This document shows, piece by piece, positions 8,477 through 17,518 of a DNA stretch of 64,000 nt (positions are counted from its first letter, which is position 1; every line of letters starts with the position of its first letter). The position numbers were made by a program, and so were the translations under genes. The DNA is taken from positions 372,001 to 436,000 of the forward strand of contig JAEPMJ010000003.1 in the NCBI GenBank assembly GCA_017644005.1, given 5' to 3'. Under the pieces are notes generated by a model. That model was not told the DNA's origin and made no database searches. It saw only the letters and a list, made by a program, of their open reading frames with translations. The stretch is from Rhizobiaceae bacterium. Lineage in GTDB: Bacteria > Pseudomonadota > Alphaproteobacteria > Rhizobiales > Rhizobiaceae.

Positions 8477-9415
8477 ATGAAACCGAAGATATTCATTGAC
8501 GGCGAACATGGCACGACGGGCCTGCAGATCAGAACGCGGCTTGCCGGGCGCAGCGACCTCGACATTCTCTCCATTCCCGAAGCCGAGCGGCGTAACAACG
8601 ACATGCGGGCCGAAAGGCTGCACGAGGCTGACCTCGCGATCCTGTGCCTGCCGGACGATGGCGCCAGACAGGCACTGGAACTGCTCGACGGATCCAATTC
8701 GACGCGAGTGATCGACACCTCGACCGCCAATCGGGTCAATCCGGACTGGGCCTATGGCTTTGCCGAAATGACCGCCGGACAGGCACAGAAGATCGCCGAG
8801 GCGCGGCTGGTCGCCAATCCCGGCTGCTACCCGACCGGAGCCATCGCACTGATCAGGCCGTTGGTCGAAGCGGGTATTCTGCCCAAGGATTATCCCGTTA
8901 CAGTCAATGCAGTCTCGGGCTATTCCGGCGGCGGCAAGGCGATGATCGCGCAGATGGAGAATCCCGACGCGCCGGATGCGATCACCGCACCGCATTTCCT
9001 TTACGGGCTTGCGCTCACGCACAAACACGTGCCGGAGATGCAGCTGCACGGGCTGCTTGACCGCGCACCGCTCTTCGCGCCATCGGTCGGCCGCTTCGCG
9101 CAAGGCATGATCGTGCAGGTGCCGCTGCATCTTGCCGACCTCGCAAAAGCCCCCTCGCCCGACGACATCCACGCCGCGCTCGCCATGCATTTTTCCGGGC
9201 AGGATATTGTGCAGGTCGTTCCAATGGCCGAAAGCACAGCACTGTCGCGCATCGACCCCACCGACCTGGTCGGAGAAGACACGATGAAGCTCTATGTCTT
9301 TTCAAATGCAAAGACAGGCCTGGTCAATCTGGTCGCGGTGCTCGACAATCTCGGCAAGGGAGCATCGGGCGCTGCGGTCCAGAACATGGACCTGATGCTG
9401 GGAGCGCAGCACTAG
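8477..9415 (+). CDS. argC: N-acetyl-gamma-glutamyl-phosphate reductase (type 2)
   Basis: This 312-aa protein is the short, type-2 form of ArgC, which reduces N-acetyl-glutamyl phosphate to the semialdehyde in arginine synthesis. [19 protein letters not shown] is the NADP-binding N-terminus, and [15 protein letters not shown] near residue 115 contains the catalytic cysteine. The conserved histidine lies in the HKHVPEMQ segment around residue 180. Type 2 lacks an insert of the longer enzyme and is usual in alphaproteobacteria, where it often sits near rpsI as it does here. It ends 22 bp before the convergent ctaA gene. Confidence 0.93.
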   Translation: MKPKIFIDGEHGTTGLQIRTRLAGRSDLDILSIPEAERRNNDMRAERLHEADLAILCLPDDGARQALELLDGSNSTRVIDTSTANRVNPDWAYGFAEMTAGQAQKIAEARLVANPGCYPTGAIALIRPLVEAGILPKDYPVTVNAVSGYSGGGKAMIAQMENPDAPDAITAPHFLYGLALTHKHVPEMQLHGLLDRAPLFAPSVGRFAQGMIVQVPLHLADLAKAPSPDDIHAALAMHFSGQDIVQVVPMAESTALSRIDPTDLVGEDTMKLYVFSNAKTGLVNLVAVLDNLGKGASGAAVQNMDLMLGAQH

Positions 9416-9437
9416 GCCTGCATCGCGTCGCCGGAAG

Positions 9438-10547
9438 TCAGGCGGTGACCTGCGTTACCGTCAAATCGCCTCTTTCCTGCAGCGGATAACCGCCCTTCGC
9501 CGCCTGCCAATGCGCGGTGGCGAAACCCAGCACGACAATTGCAAAGGCGTGGTGCGCCAGCGCCCACCCGAGCGGCACGACGAGTACCAGCGTCATAACT
9601 CCGATAAGCGCCTGCATGACGATTAGAAGCGCCAGAAGCGCAGCGCGGCGCGCATGCGTCGTTCCGGGCTCGGCGCGCCAGGTGTCCACCGCGTGCCAGA
9701 CCGACAGAAGAAGAAGCACGTAGGCAGCCATACGGTGCACGAACTGCACGGTCTTCGGGTTTTCGAAGAAATTGCGCCAGGCGGGCTCGATCGCAAGCAG
9801 GCCGTCGGGCCAGAACCGACCGTCGATCCGTGGCCAGCTGTTATAGCTCATCCCCGCGTCGAGACCAGCGACCAGCGCGCCCAGAAATATCTGAAAGAGT
9901 ACAAAGACCACCATCCAGCCGGCGAAACTGCGGATCTCGCCTTTCGCCGGGCCGGTTGAGTGCGGCGCAAGGCTGCGTGCAAGCGCAAGCGTCGCCACGA
10001 AGATCAAGCAGGCCATCACAAGATGCATCGCCAGCCGGTACTGGCTCACGCTGACACGCTCCGACAGCCCTGACGCCACCATCCACCAGCCGATGGCGCC
10101 CTGCAAAGCGCCAAGCAGGAACAGACCGACGAGCTTCGGTTTCATATGTCTTTCCAGCCGTCCGGTCGCCCAGAAGAACATCAATGGAATGGCCACCAGA
10201 AAGCCGACACCGCGCGCAATGAAGCGATGGGCCCACTCCCACCAGAAGATCGTCTTGAATTCACCCAGCGTCATATCGGCGTTGAGCTGCTCGAATTGTG
10301 GGATCTTCTGATACTTGGCGAATTCCTCCTGCCAGTCGGAGGCTGAAAGCGGCGGAATGACGCCGTGGATCGGCTTCCATTCAGTGATCGACAGACCGGA
10401 ATCGGTAAGCCGTGTCGCACCGCCGACAACGAAGAGCGCAAACAGCGTTACCACCACCGCGTAAAGCCACCAGCGCACCTGCGTCCGATGGCGCTCTTCC
10501 AGTGCCATGGTAGCTGTGTTCCCGCCTTGATCGAAATCCTGATACAT
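9438..10547 (-). CDS. ctaA: heme A synthase (COX15/CtaA)
   Basis: An integral inner-membrane protein with about eight transmembrane helices that oxidises heme O to heme A for cytochrome c oxidase. Family signatures are [28 protein letters not shown] near the N-terminus, [42 protein letters not shown] and [12 protein letters not shown], each carrying one of the paired heme-ligand histidines. The frame is open further upstream, but the extra residues are unlike the family. I take the ATG at 10547. An ATG at 10508 is equally possible and neither has a strong ribosome site. It is divergent from the DUF2842 gene. Confidence 0.9.
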   Translation of the reverse strand: MYQDFDQGGNTATMALEERHRTQVRWWLYAVVVTLFALFVVGGATRLTDSGLSITEWKPIHGVIPPLSASDWQEEFAKYQKIPQFEQLNADMTLGEFKTIFWWEWAHRFIARGVGFLVAIPLMFFWATGRLERHMKPKLVGLFLLGALQGAIGWWMVASGLSERVSVSQYRLAMHLVMACLIFVATLALARSLAPHSTGPAKGEIRSFAGWMVVFVLFQIFLGALVAGLDAGMSYNSWPRIDGRFWPDGLLAIEPAWRNFFENPKTVQFVHRMAAYVLLLLSVWHAVDTWRAEPGTTHARRAALLALLIVMQALIGVMTLVLVVPLGWALAHHAFAIVVLGFATAHWQAAKGGYPLQERGDLTVTQVTA

Positions 10548-10690
10548 TGCGGCCCGCAATCCGTTTCGTAGCCGCGATAGGTGGCCCATCGCGGTAGTGG
10601 TGGCAACCCGCAAGCCTGCGCGACACGGGGTCGCGCGCCGCTTGTGCGAGAGGTGCGAACAAGCTACCTCGGCCGCCAAAAGGGATTTCC

Positions 10691-10909
10691 ATGCCGCCTC
10701 GCCTGCGCAATTTCATCGGAACGCTGCTCTTGATCGCTCTCGTTGTCATCTACGCACTGGTGGCAACCACGGTGGCCGTCGCACAGCTTCAGGAGTCGAG
10801 CTGGCTCGTCCATCTCGGCTTCTTCGCGCTGTCTGGGCTGCTGTGGATCATCCCCGCAATGTTCATCATCTCATGGATGGCGCGGGGCAGGAAAAAGCGC
10901 AGCGGCTGA
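10691..10909 (+). CDS. DUF2842 small membrane protein
   Basis: A 72-aa protein with two transmembrane helices (residues 8-32 and 42-63) and a basic C-terminus (ARGRKKRSG). It matches DUF2842, a short family common in Hyphomicrobiales and often beside ctaA. AAGGGA lies just before the ATG. Function is unknown. Placement next to heme A synthase hints at membrane or cytochrome oxidase biogenesis, but this is inference. Confidence 0.8.
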   Translation: MPPRLRNFIGTLLLIALVVIYALVATTVAVAQLQESSWLVHLGFFALSGLLWIIPAMFIISWMARGRKKRSG

Positions 10910-10921
10910 CGGCTGGTCGGC

Positions 10922-11980
10922 CTAAGTGGTCACCAGCGTCTTGCCGCGGTTCGCCAGCGGCGTTGTGATGCCGGTAAGCATCGTGCGCATATGTGCCAGC
11001 CGCTGATAGCGGCCGTTCACCGAAATTCGGGGCAGCGCCTGCATGTGTGCTGCATGCTCCGGCAGCAGTACGCCGTGACGTGTCGTAACGGCCGTCCTGA
11101 ATCCAGCGGCAGCGGCAAGCGCCACCTCCCGTTCGCCGACCGCGCGTTCATACCCGTAGGGGTAAGCCATGTGCTGCGGCTTGACGCCCGTTTCCACCTC
11201 GATGATGCGCCCGGCATCGACAATTTCCTGCCAGGCCTTCTGGTCGCTCAGGCGCCGTAGATTGTAATGGCAGGTCGTATGCGCGCCGATGGTGACCAGC
11301 GGATGTGCGCCCGCTTGCCTTACTTCATCCCAGGTCATCAGCGTTTCGCGGCTGGGCTGGCTGTGATCGACACCGGCAAGGCGTGCCATGTCGCGCAGAA
11401 GAGACTGCCGGTCCTCCTCGCGGATTTCCTCAGTCAGGTAGTTGTGCAGCGTGCGGTTGGCCTCGTCCTTGCGCGCGGCTGTGGAGCAATCGACATACAT
11501 GCGGCCTTGCGCAGTGGTGAGGTAAATCTCGTCCCGCGCCGTCACCACATCCTCAAGCACGTCCCACCACAGATCGACGTCACCGCTGGTCAGCCCGGGC
11601 GACACGTAAATGGTGATGGGTGCCTCATGCTTTTCAAGGACGGGCAGCGCCTCGATGAGATTGTCTCGGTAGGCGTCGTCGGCCGTCAACGCGATGAAGC
11701 GCTCGCCGCGCTTGCCGGCGGCGATGCGGTCCGCTGTTTCGTCCATGCTGACGAAACGATAGCCCATGGACCGCAGGTCGGTGAGCAATGCGTCCAGGAA
11801 TGCCGGTGTAATTGCAAGATGGCGGTTGATGCCCAGCCGTTTGCGTGGCGCGACAGTCACCCGGTGCAGCATCAGGATCGCGCCGATGCCGCCATAACGC
11901 GAACGAAGCAACGGCGCGAGACCGGTGTACCGGGCGCCGTTCAGAACCAGCCTGCGGACCACCTCGCCCCAGTCGATCAT
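10922..11980 (-). CDS. polysaccharide deacetylase (NodB-homology) family
   Basis: This 352-aa carbohydrate esterase family 4 protein has the metal-site motifs. The TFDDG motif appears as LTADDAYRDN near residue 110, keeping both aspartates. The HxxxH motif is IGAHTTCHYNL near residue 220. VTIYV-like and MAYPYG segments complete the barrel. It would remove N- or O-acetyl groups from a polysaccharide. No signal peptide is evident, so it may act on a cytoplasmic or lipid-linked intermediate. It is divergent from the acetyltransferase gene with 76 bp between, at the edge of the exopolysaccharide locus. Confidence 0.82.
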   Translation of the reverse strand: MIDWGEVVRRLVLNGARYTGLAPLLRSRYGGIGAILMLHRVTVAPRKRLGINRHLAITPAFLDALLTDLRSMGYRFVSMDETADRIAAGKRGERFIALTADDAYRDNLIEALPVLEKHEAPITIYVSPGLTSGDVDLWWDVLEDVVTARDEIYLTTAQGRMYVDCSTAARKDEANRTLHNYLTEEIREEDRQSLLRDMARLAGVDHSQPSRETLMTWDEVRQAGAHPLVTIGAHTTCHYNLRRLSDQKAWQEIVDAGRIIEVETGVKPQHMAYPYGYERAVGEREVALAAAAGFRTAVTTRHGVLLPEHAAHMQALPRISVNGRYQRLAHMRTMLTGITTPLANRGKTLVTT

Positions 11981-12056
11981 TCATTCACCTTTTGTCGCTA
12001 CCTTCGCCCCATTGGCCGCAAGGTCACGCCAAGAAGTAGGCCACAAGGATTGAGTT

Positions 12057-13244
12057 ATGGTTGACGCGGCAGAGATTTTCGACGCCCGAACCACCGAGAG
12101 TACTGCTCAGTTGCCGGCGACCGCCCGGGTTTTACCTTATGACGCCGAAACGCGCGCCGTCTATTCAAGCTTCTGCCGCGACAGGCTTCACTCGACGCCG
12201 CAGAAACCGGCTTTCGTGGACGCCTGGGCAGATGAAGGCGGTGCGGAGATGATTGCGGTCGAACTGAGACGAAACGGCAATCCGCAAATGATGCTCGCGC
12301 TGGAAGTCGTGAAGGAAGGCGTGACGACGACCGCCCGCTATCCCGGCGGCAGACACGCCAATGGCAGTTTTTCGGCCTCGGAGGAGCCGATAGCCGGCAT
12401 CGGCGACATTCTGCGCGAGGCGATATCGCGGGCTCGTCCGGATATCGACCTTCTACTTCTGGAGCGCAACGAACCCGTGCGCAACGGCATAGCCAATCCG
12501 CTTCTCGCCGAAACCAGCCAGCAGAGCCCGAACGTCGCGCTCGCCGTCGACCTGACGGGCGGGTTCGACGCGGTGCTGGAGCGCAATAGCGGCAAGCGGA
12601 AGCGCAAGAAGTACCGATCCCAGACACGGAAATTCGAGGCCGCCGGCGGCCACCGGCGCTTCGCCGCATCGACACCGCAGGACGTCGACCGCCTGCTTTC
12701 CGCATTTTACGAGATGAAGGCTGCAAGGTTCCGCCAGATGGGCGTGACCGATGTCTTCGCACCGGAGGTTGTGAAGCGCTCGTTCCGGCACATGTTTGCC
12801 AGTGCGCTGGGATCGGCAAAGCCTGAATTCGTGCTGCATGGGCTCGAAGTCGGCGGCGTGCTGCGCGCGGTCACCGGATCCAGCATTTCGGGCGACCGGC
12901 TGACCTGCGAATTCTCCGCCTTCGCGGACGACGAATTGTCGGGCGCGAGCCCGGGCGACTTTCTCTTCTACGAGAATATTCGCGAGGCCTGCGAGGCGGG
13001 AATGGCGATATATGATTTCGGGGTCGGCGACGAACACTACAAACGGCAATGGTGCGATATGGAAAGCCGGCATTTCGACTTCCATCTTCCGCTGACGTCG
13101 CGTGGTTATGCCGTTTCGGCGATCGGCAGGATGTCCGGTGCCGTCAAGCGCACGATCAAGGAAAACCAGCTTGTGTGGTCGCTTCTTAAGCGCGCGCGGC
13201 GGTCACGCGCAGGCGGGGCAGCCGCAGATGACAGATCCGACTGA
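12057..13244 (+). CDS. FemAB/CelD-like GNAT acetyltransferase
   Basis: The 395-aa protein belongs to the GNAT-superfamily group (Acetyltransf_6) often annotated as cellulose biosynthesis protein CelD. Its central and C-terminal part shows the fold: RNSGKRKRKKYRSQTRKFEAAGG near residue 180, DVDRLLSAFYEMKAARFRQMG, then the acyl-CoA-binding strands and FYENIREACEAGMAIYDFGVGDEHYKRQW near residue 310. Proteins of this group occur in exopolysaccharide and cell-envelope clusters and probably acylate a sugar or lipid carrier. Its divergent neighbour is a deacetylase, so the two may set acetylation of the same polymer. It converges with the GumC gene with an 11-bp gap. Confidence 0.75.
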   Translation: MVDAAEIFDARTTESTAQLPATARVLPYDAETRAVYSSFCRDRLHSTPQKPAFVDAWADEGGAEMIAVELRRNGNPQMMLALEVVKEGVTTTARYPGGRHANGSFSASEEPIAGIGDILREAISRARPDIDLLLLERNEPVRNGIANPLLAETSQQSPNVALAVDLTGGFDAVLERNSGKRKRKKYRSQTRKFEAAGGHRRFAASTPQDVDRLLSAFYEMKAARFRQMGVTDVFAPEVVKRSFRHMFASALGSAKPEFVLHGLEVGGVLRAVTGSSISGDRLTCEFSAFADDELSGASPGDFLFYENIREACEAGMAIYDFGVGDEHYKRQWCDMESRHFDFHLPLTSRGYAVSAIGRMSGAVKRTIKENQLVWSLLKRARRSRAGGAAADDRSD

Positions 13245-13255
13245 CCTCACGCCGC

Positions 13256-15448
13256 TCAAGCGGCGGTACGCCCTGGACGGACATCGCCGATCCGTGTCGG
13301 CCTGACGATCATCGGCTCACCGAGACCGGCCTCAGCGAGATGTTCGGCCAGTTCACCGACATCGTCGCTCGGCCACAGACAGGATACGACGGCGCGTGTG
13401 TCTTCACCCATCAGCCTGCCGACCGATTCGGCGCTGCCCGGCCCGCCGTCGATGATAACCATGTCATAGGCGGTGTTGAGCGAGTCCAGCACAATCGGCA
13501 AACGATCGACCGCGCGCATGGCGCGTGGCAGATTGGCGGTACCGATCGGCATCACATGCAGCGGCGAGAAATGATCCGGGTGGATAACATCCGCGAACTG
13601 CGCCTCGCCGACAAGCAAGTCTGTCACGCCGCGCAGGAACCGGCTCTCGACCGTCGCGCGCGACGCGGCACCTGATGCAGTCAGGTCGAGCAGCAGTGTG
13701 CGCAGCCCGGACTCCGCGATATCCCGCGCCACGAGTACAGCCGCCGCCGCTCCATCGTCGACACCCACCGACACGAACACGGCACGGGCCGTGCCTTCGG
13801 AGATAAGCTGGGCCGCCGCTTCGTCGACATCGATTTCGCCAAACCGGTTTTCGGGCTCCTGCGACGGCATCTCCTGCGGTGCGTACAGGGGCCTGACCGG
13901 AGCGGCCGGCACTTCCTCTTCGGTCTCCGCCACCGATTCGGCAATTTCGTGGGTTCGCGCGGCGGCTCGCGCGGCCTCAGCCGGCGTCATCGCTGGCGAA
14001 GCATGGCGCGCCGGCATCTCCACATCTTCCACCGTCGGCATGGCGGCGTTCGGTGCGGGCCGCATCGCGCGGCCGCTGAAGAGCTCGAGCAGCAAGGTCG
14101 CGATCACCATGAGAAGCAACGTTGCGGCGAAGGCAGCACCGATGATCGGCACCTTCTTGGGGAAGTAAGGCTCGGCCGGGACTATCGCACGGGAGAATAT
14201 GCGCGCATCAGCCGGCAGGTAATTGCGTTCGCCGCGAGACGACGCCTCACGGTAGCGCGTGAGATAAGACTCCAGCAGTTCGCGCTGCGCAGCCGCTTCG
14301 CGCTCAAGTGCCCGCAGTTCGACGCCCTCTTCGTCCGCACGAGCGGATTCGGCCTTCAGGCGATTGACGTCTGCAAGCAGTGCCTCTTCGCGGGCGCGCG
14401 CCGTCCGCGCCTCGTTCTGGAGGCCGGTCAGCACTTTCCGCGCTTCCGAACGAATCTGCTGCTGCAGGTCGTTGACCTGCGAATTGAGTGCCTTGATGCG
14501 CGGGTGATTGGACAGCAGGGTCGTGGACAACTCTGCAATCTGCGCACGCAGCTCCAGTTCATTCTCGCGCAGCCGCTGAATGAGCGGTGAAGCAAGGACA
14601 TCCGGAACCGTATCCAGCGACACGCCACCGTCGAGTGCGGCCTGCATGGTGGACACTTTCGCTTCGGCGGCAGAGCGGTTGGCCCGCACGCGCGAGAGCT
14701 CGGTGCTGAGCTGCGACAGCTGCTGCGTGGCCAGCACGGAGTTGTTTTCGCCAATAAACAGATCGGACTTGCCGCGGAATTCGGCGACCCGCTGCTCGGC
14801 CTCTTTCACCTTTTCGCGCAGTTCGGCGATCTCCGGCTCAAGCCACTGAGTCGCGTCAGCGTTTGATTCAAGCTTTGCCGCCCGCTGAACCGCGATATAG
14901 GCATCCGCCATCGCATTCGGAACCGCTGCCGCCAACTTGGGGTCTTCGGATGAAAACTCGACCACGATGACGCGCGAATTCTCGACGCGGTAGACTTCCA
15001 GCTTTTCGCGGAACGCCTTGAGCACCCTCTCTTCGGGGGCGAGGTTGCTGCGGTCGGTGGCAAGGCCCGCCATCGCAAGGAGGTTAGCCAAAACCGAGGG
15101 CCTGGCGTCGAACTCTTCCACATTGGCGAGATTGAGCTGAGCGGCCACCTTCTTGATGATATCGGTCGAGGCGATCACCTCCACCTGGCTGGCCACACCC
15201 TCCTCGTCGAGGATCGGCGCCGAGCGCACCGAATTGGTATCGACGCGCGTGAACTCGGATTCTCGCGTTTCGATCAGAATGCGCGTTTCGCCCTTGTATT
15301 TGGGCGTCAGAACGGAAACCAGAATGAATGCGGCAGCGGTCACGACCAGCGCTATGATCAAAATCCGGCGCCAGTCCCGCGCGATGCTGGCGAACAACGT
15401 CCCCAGGTCCACATCGACATCATTTGCGCTGTTGTGGTTCGACGCCAT
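13256..15448 (-). CDS. GumC/Wzz-type exopolysaccharide chain-length protein with degenerate kinase domain
   Basis: A 730-aa polysaccharide co-polymerase. Residues about 15-110 form a Wzz domain after a first transmembrane helix (RILIIALVVTAAAFILVSVL). Residues about 180-400 are periplasmic coiled coil, with a GNVR-like segment (EREAAAQRELLESYLTRYREASSRG) before a second helix near 440-460. A cytoplasmic part follows a low-complexity linker. Its last 190 residues resemble a CpsD/BY-kinase ATPase, with LLLDLTASG as Walker A' and DMVIIDGGPG as Walker B. The Walker A loop (GxxxxGKT) is missing: the place reads VSVGVDDGAAAAVL. No tyrosine-rich tail exists. It probably controls chain length and export without phosphorylation. 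It is divergent from the export lipoprotein gene. Confidence 0.88.
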   Translation of the reverse strand: MASNHNSANDVDVDLGTLFASIARDWRRILIIALVVTAAAFILVSVLTPKYKGETRILIETRESEFTRVDTNSVRSAPILDEEGVASQVEVIASTDIIKKVAAQLNLANVEEFDARPSVLANLLAMAGLATDRSNLAPEERVLKAFREKLEVYRVENSRVIVVEFSSEDPKLAAAVPNAMADAYIAVQRAAKLESNADATQWLEPEIAELREKVKEAEQRVAEFRGKSDLFIGENNSVLATQQLSQLSTELSRVRANRSAAEAKVSTMQAALDGGVSLDTVPDVLASPLIQRLRENELELRAQIAELSTTLLSNHPRIKALNSQVNDLQQQIRSEARKVLTGLQNEARTARAREEALLADVNRLKAESARADEEGVELRALEREAAAQRELLESYLTRYREASSRGERNYLPADARIFSRAIVPAEPYFPKKVPIIGAAFAATLLLMVIATLLLELFSGRAMRPAPNAAMPTVEDVEMPARHASPAMTPAEAARAAARTHEIAESVAETEEEVPAAPVRPLYAPQEMPSQEPENRFGEIDVDEAAAQLISEGTARAVFVSVGVDDGAAAAVLVARDIAESGLRTLLLDLTASGAASRATVESRFLRGVTDLLVGEAQFADVIHPDHFSPLHVMPIGTANLPRAMRAVDRLPIVLDSLNTAYDMVIIDGGPGSAESVGRLMGEDTRAVVSCLWPSDDVGELAEHLAEAGLGEPMIVRPTRIGDVRPGRTAA

Positions 15449-15634
15449 GAGAGCGACTCCGCTTGCAATTGCAAACTGAACCTAAACAGGCATGGTAACT
15501 GCGAGGTTAAGAAATCGCAGGGACGGAGCCAAACGCCAAAGGGTGGCTTTACCGGGCATTAACCCTAACGGACCGATAACGGCATTGAGATTACGGGTGC
15601 GCCCGCTTGGCGAACCACAAAAGGTGTCTGTGCC

Positions 15635-16195
15635 GTGAAGATTAGATCAGCCGCGTCCGCCCTCTGCATACTGACAATATTGTCGGGCTGTTCGGGATAT
15701 CGTCCCGCGCCGTCGGCATTCCATGAAGCCGTCATGCGCCCCTAACTGCTGGATTCGGGCGACAGGCTGCGGGTTACGGTTTTCGAGCAGGAAGGTCTGA
15801 CGAACGTCTACAGCGTCGACCAGGCAGGCTACATCTCATTTCCGCTCGTTGGAGCGGTGCCTGCGCGAGGCCATACAACCGGACAGCTGGAAGGCGCGAT
15901 CGCAGAACGCTTGCGGGCCGGTTATTTGCGTGACCCCGACGTTTCAGTCGAAGTGGAGCGCTACCGGCCGATCTTCATCATGGGCGAAGTGGGCAGTGCC
16001 GGGCAGTATACCTATGTGCCCGGCATGACCGTCCACAAGGCGATTGCGTCGGCCGGCGGATTTTCGCCGCGCGCGCAGCAGGCGGATGTCGATGTGACCC
16101 GCGTCATCAACGGCAAGGTCATGACCGGACGCGTCCTCACCTCCGATCCGCTGCTGCCGGGCGATACCATCTATGTTCGCGAACGGCTATTCTAA
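15635..16195 (+). pseudogene. Wza/GumB-type polysaccharide export lipoprotein, interrupted by an in-frame TAA
   Basis: A GTG at 15635 opens a frame encoding a signal peptide and lipobox (LTILSGC near residue 19), then reading to 16195. One TAA at 15743-15745 interrupts it between MRP and LLDSGDRLRV. Everything after the stop is intact: LDSGDRLRVTVFEQEGLTNVYSVDQAGYISFPLVG (poly_export domain) and a SLBB-type segment (GEVGSAGQYTYVPGMTVHKAIASAGGF). One base change (for example TAC to TAA) explains it. Restart at GTG 15857 would give 112 residues without the lipid anchor. It is divergent from gumC. It is either a recent nonsense mutation or a sequencing error, since the rest shows no decay. Confidence 0.8.
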
Positions 16196-16212
16196 GCGAA
16201 CGGCCATTCTAA
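16179..16212 (+). repeat. 17-bp tandem duplication at the 3' end of the export gene
   Basis: GCGAACGGCTATTCTAA (16179-16195, containing the stop codon) is followed at once by GCGAACGGCCATTCTAA (16196-16212). The copies differ at one base. It looks like a recent slippage duplication of the last codons. Confidence 0.85.
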
Positions 16213-16266
16213 ATTGACTGACCATGCGGCTGGCAACAGCGCGCCCCCATCCCAGGCAGGTTTCCC

Positions 16267-17403
16267 TTGAGCAGAAAGCTGCGCATAGTTCACTGCTTCC
16301 GCTCGCCAGTGGGTGGGCTGTTCCGCCATGTGCGCGACCTGGCTCATGCCCAATTCGCGGCCGGGCATGATGTCGGCATCATCTGCGATTCCACGACCGG
16401 CGGTGCCTATGAGGACCAGCTTTTCGAAGGCATCGAGAAAGTACTGGCGCTGGGTGTGAAGCGGACGCCCATGCAGCGCCATGTCGGGCCTGGCGACCTG
16501 GCCGCCGCGTGGCGCACCTATCGGATCATTTCAGAATTGAGACCGGACATCCTGCACGGCCACGGCGCCAAGGGCGGCGCCTATGCCAGACTGTTCGGTT
16601 CATTCTCCCGGGCATCCAGGTCCCGCGTAGCCCGAGTCTACACGCCTCACGGCGGCAGTCTGCACTATGACGTCGATACGCTGACCGGGCAGGCCTTTTT
16701 TGCAGCCGAGCGACTACTGGGCCGCGCGACCGACCAGTTGCTCTTTGTGTCGGACTACGAGCGCAAGACCTACGAAACGAAAGTCGGCGTACCGCTTGCA
16801 CCATATCGCCTGGTGTACAACGGGTTGCAGGCAGAAGAATTTGCCGCCGTGCGCGCTGACAAGAACGCTGCCGATCTTCTCTATGTCGGCATGATGCGCG
16901 ACCTCAAGGGTCCGGACCTTCTGATTGAAGCCGCCGCAAACGCTGCAACCTCGATGGGCCGGCGACTATCTGTTACGATGGTCGGCGACGGCGACGACAA
17001 GCCTCGCTATCAAAACCGTGCCGAAGCACTACGCGACCGGCTCGACATTCGTTTCCTTCCCGCGATGGCGGCCCGCGACGCTTTCAAACTTGGACGCATC
17101 ATGGTGGTGCCTTCGCGCGCGGAAGCCATGCCCTACATCGTCCTGGAGGCACTGGCGGCGCGAAAACCGATGATTGCCAGCGCCGTCGGCGGTATTCCGG
17201 AGATATTCGGCAAAAACTCGCCTGCCCTCGTGCATCCGGAAACCAACGATCTCGCAGACCGGATCATCACGGCCCTGTCGGACGAGAAGGCATACCGGTC
17301 GGTCATGCCAACCCAAGCCGAACTCAAGAAGCGCTTCAGCGCTGACGAAATGGCCCGCGAGATCGAAGCTGCCTACACGGCAACACTCGACCGATTGACC
17401 TAG
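16267..17403 (+). CDS. GT4-family glycosyltransferase
   Basis: This 378-aa protein has the two-Rossmann GT-B layout of family 4. The N-terminal domain starts KLRIVHCFRSPVGGLFRHVRDL. The C-terminal nucleotide-sugar domain has LLYVGMMRDLKGPDLLIEA near residue 205 and the EX7E motif in SRAEAMPYIVLEALAARKPMIASAVGGIPEI near residue 285. It would transfer a sugar to a lipid-linked repeat unit at the cytoplasmic face. The frame begins at a TTG (16267), which gives the natural N-terminus. No nearby ATG fits. It follows the broken export gene. Confidence 0.85.
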   Translation: MSRKLRIVHCFRSPVGGLFRHVRDLAHAQFAAGHDVGIICDSTTGGAYEDQLFEGIEKVLALGVKRTPMQRHVGPGDLAAAWRTYRIISELRPDILHGHGAKGGAYARLFGSFSRASRSRVARVYTPHGGSLHYDVDTLTGQAFFAAERLLGRATDQLLFVSDYERKTYETKVGVPLAPYRLVYNGLQAEEFAAVRADKNAADLLYVGMMRDLKGPDLLIEAAANAATSMGRRLSVTMVGDGDDKPRYQNRAEALRDRLDIRFLPAMAARDAFKLGRIMVVPSRAEAMPYIVLEALAARKPMIASAVGGIPEIFGKNSPALVHPETNDLADRIITALSDEKAYRSVMPTQAELKKRFSADEMAREIEAAYTATLDRLT

Positions 17404-17518
17404 CAGTCAAACGCGGCGGCGCGCCCTGCGCACGCTTTCTCATCCGGGCAAGGGTTTCTTAGTGTGTCTGAGCTAGGATTTGCTGCTGCATGAGCAGTGT
17501 CCTTTTGTTCAGTCGAGT

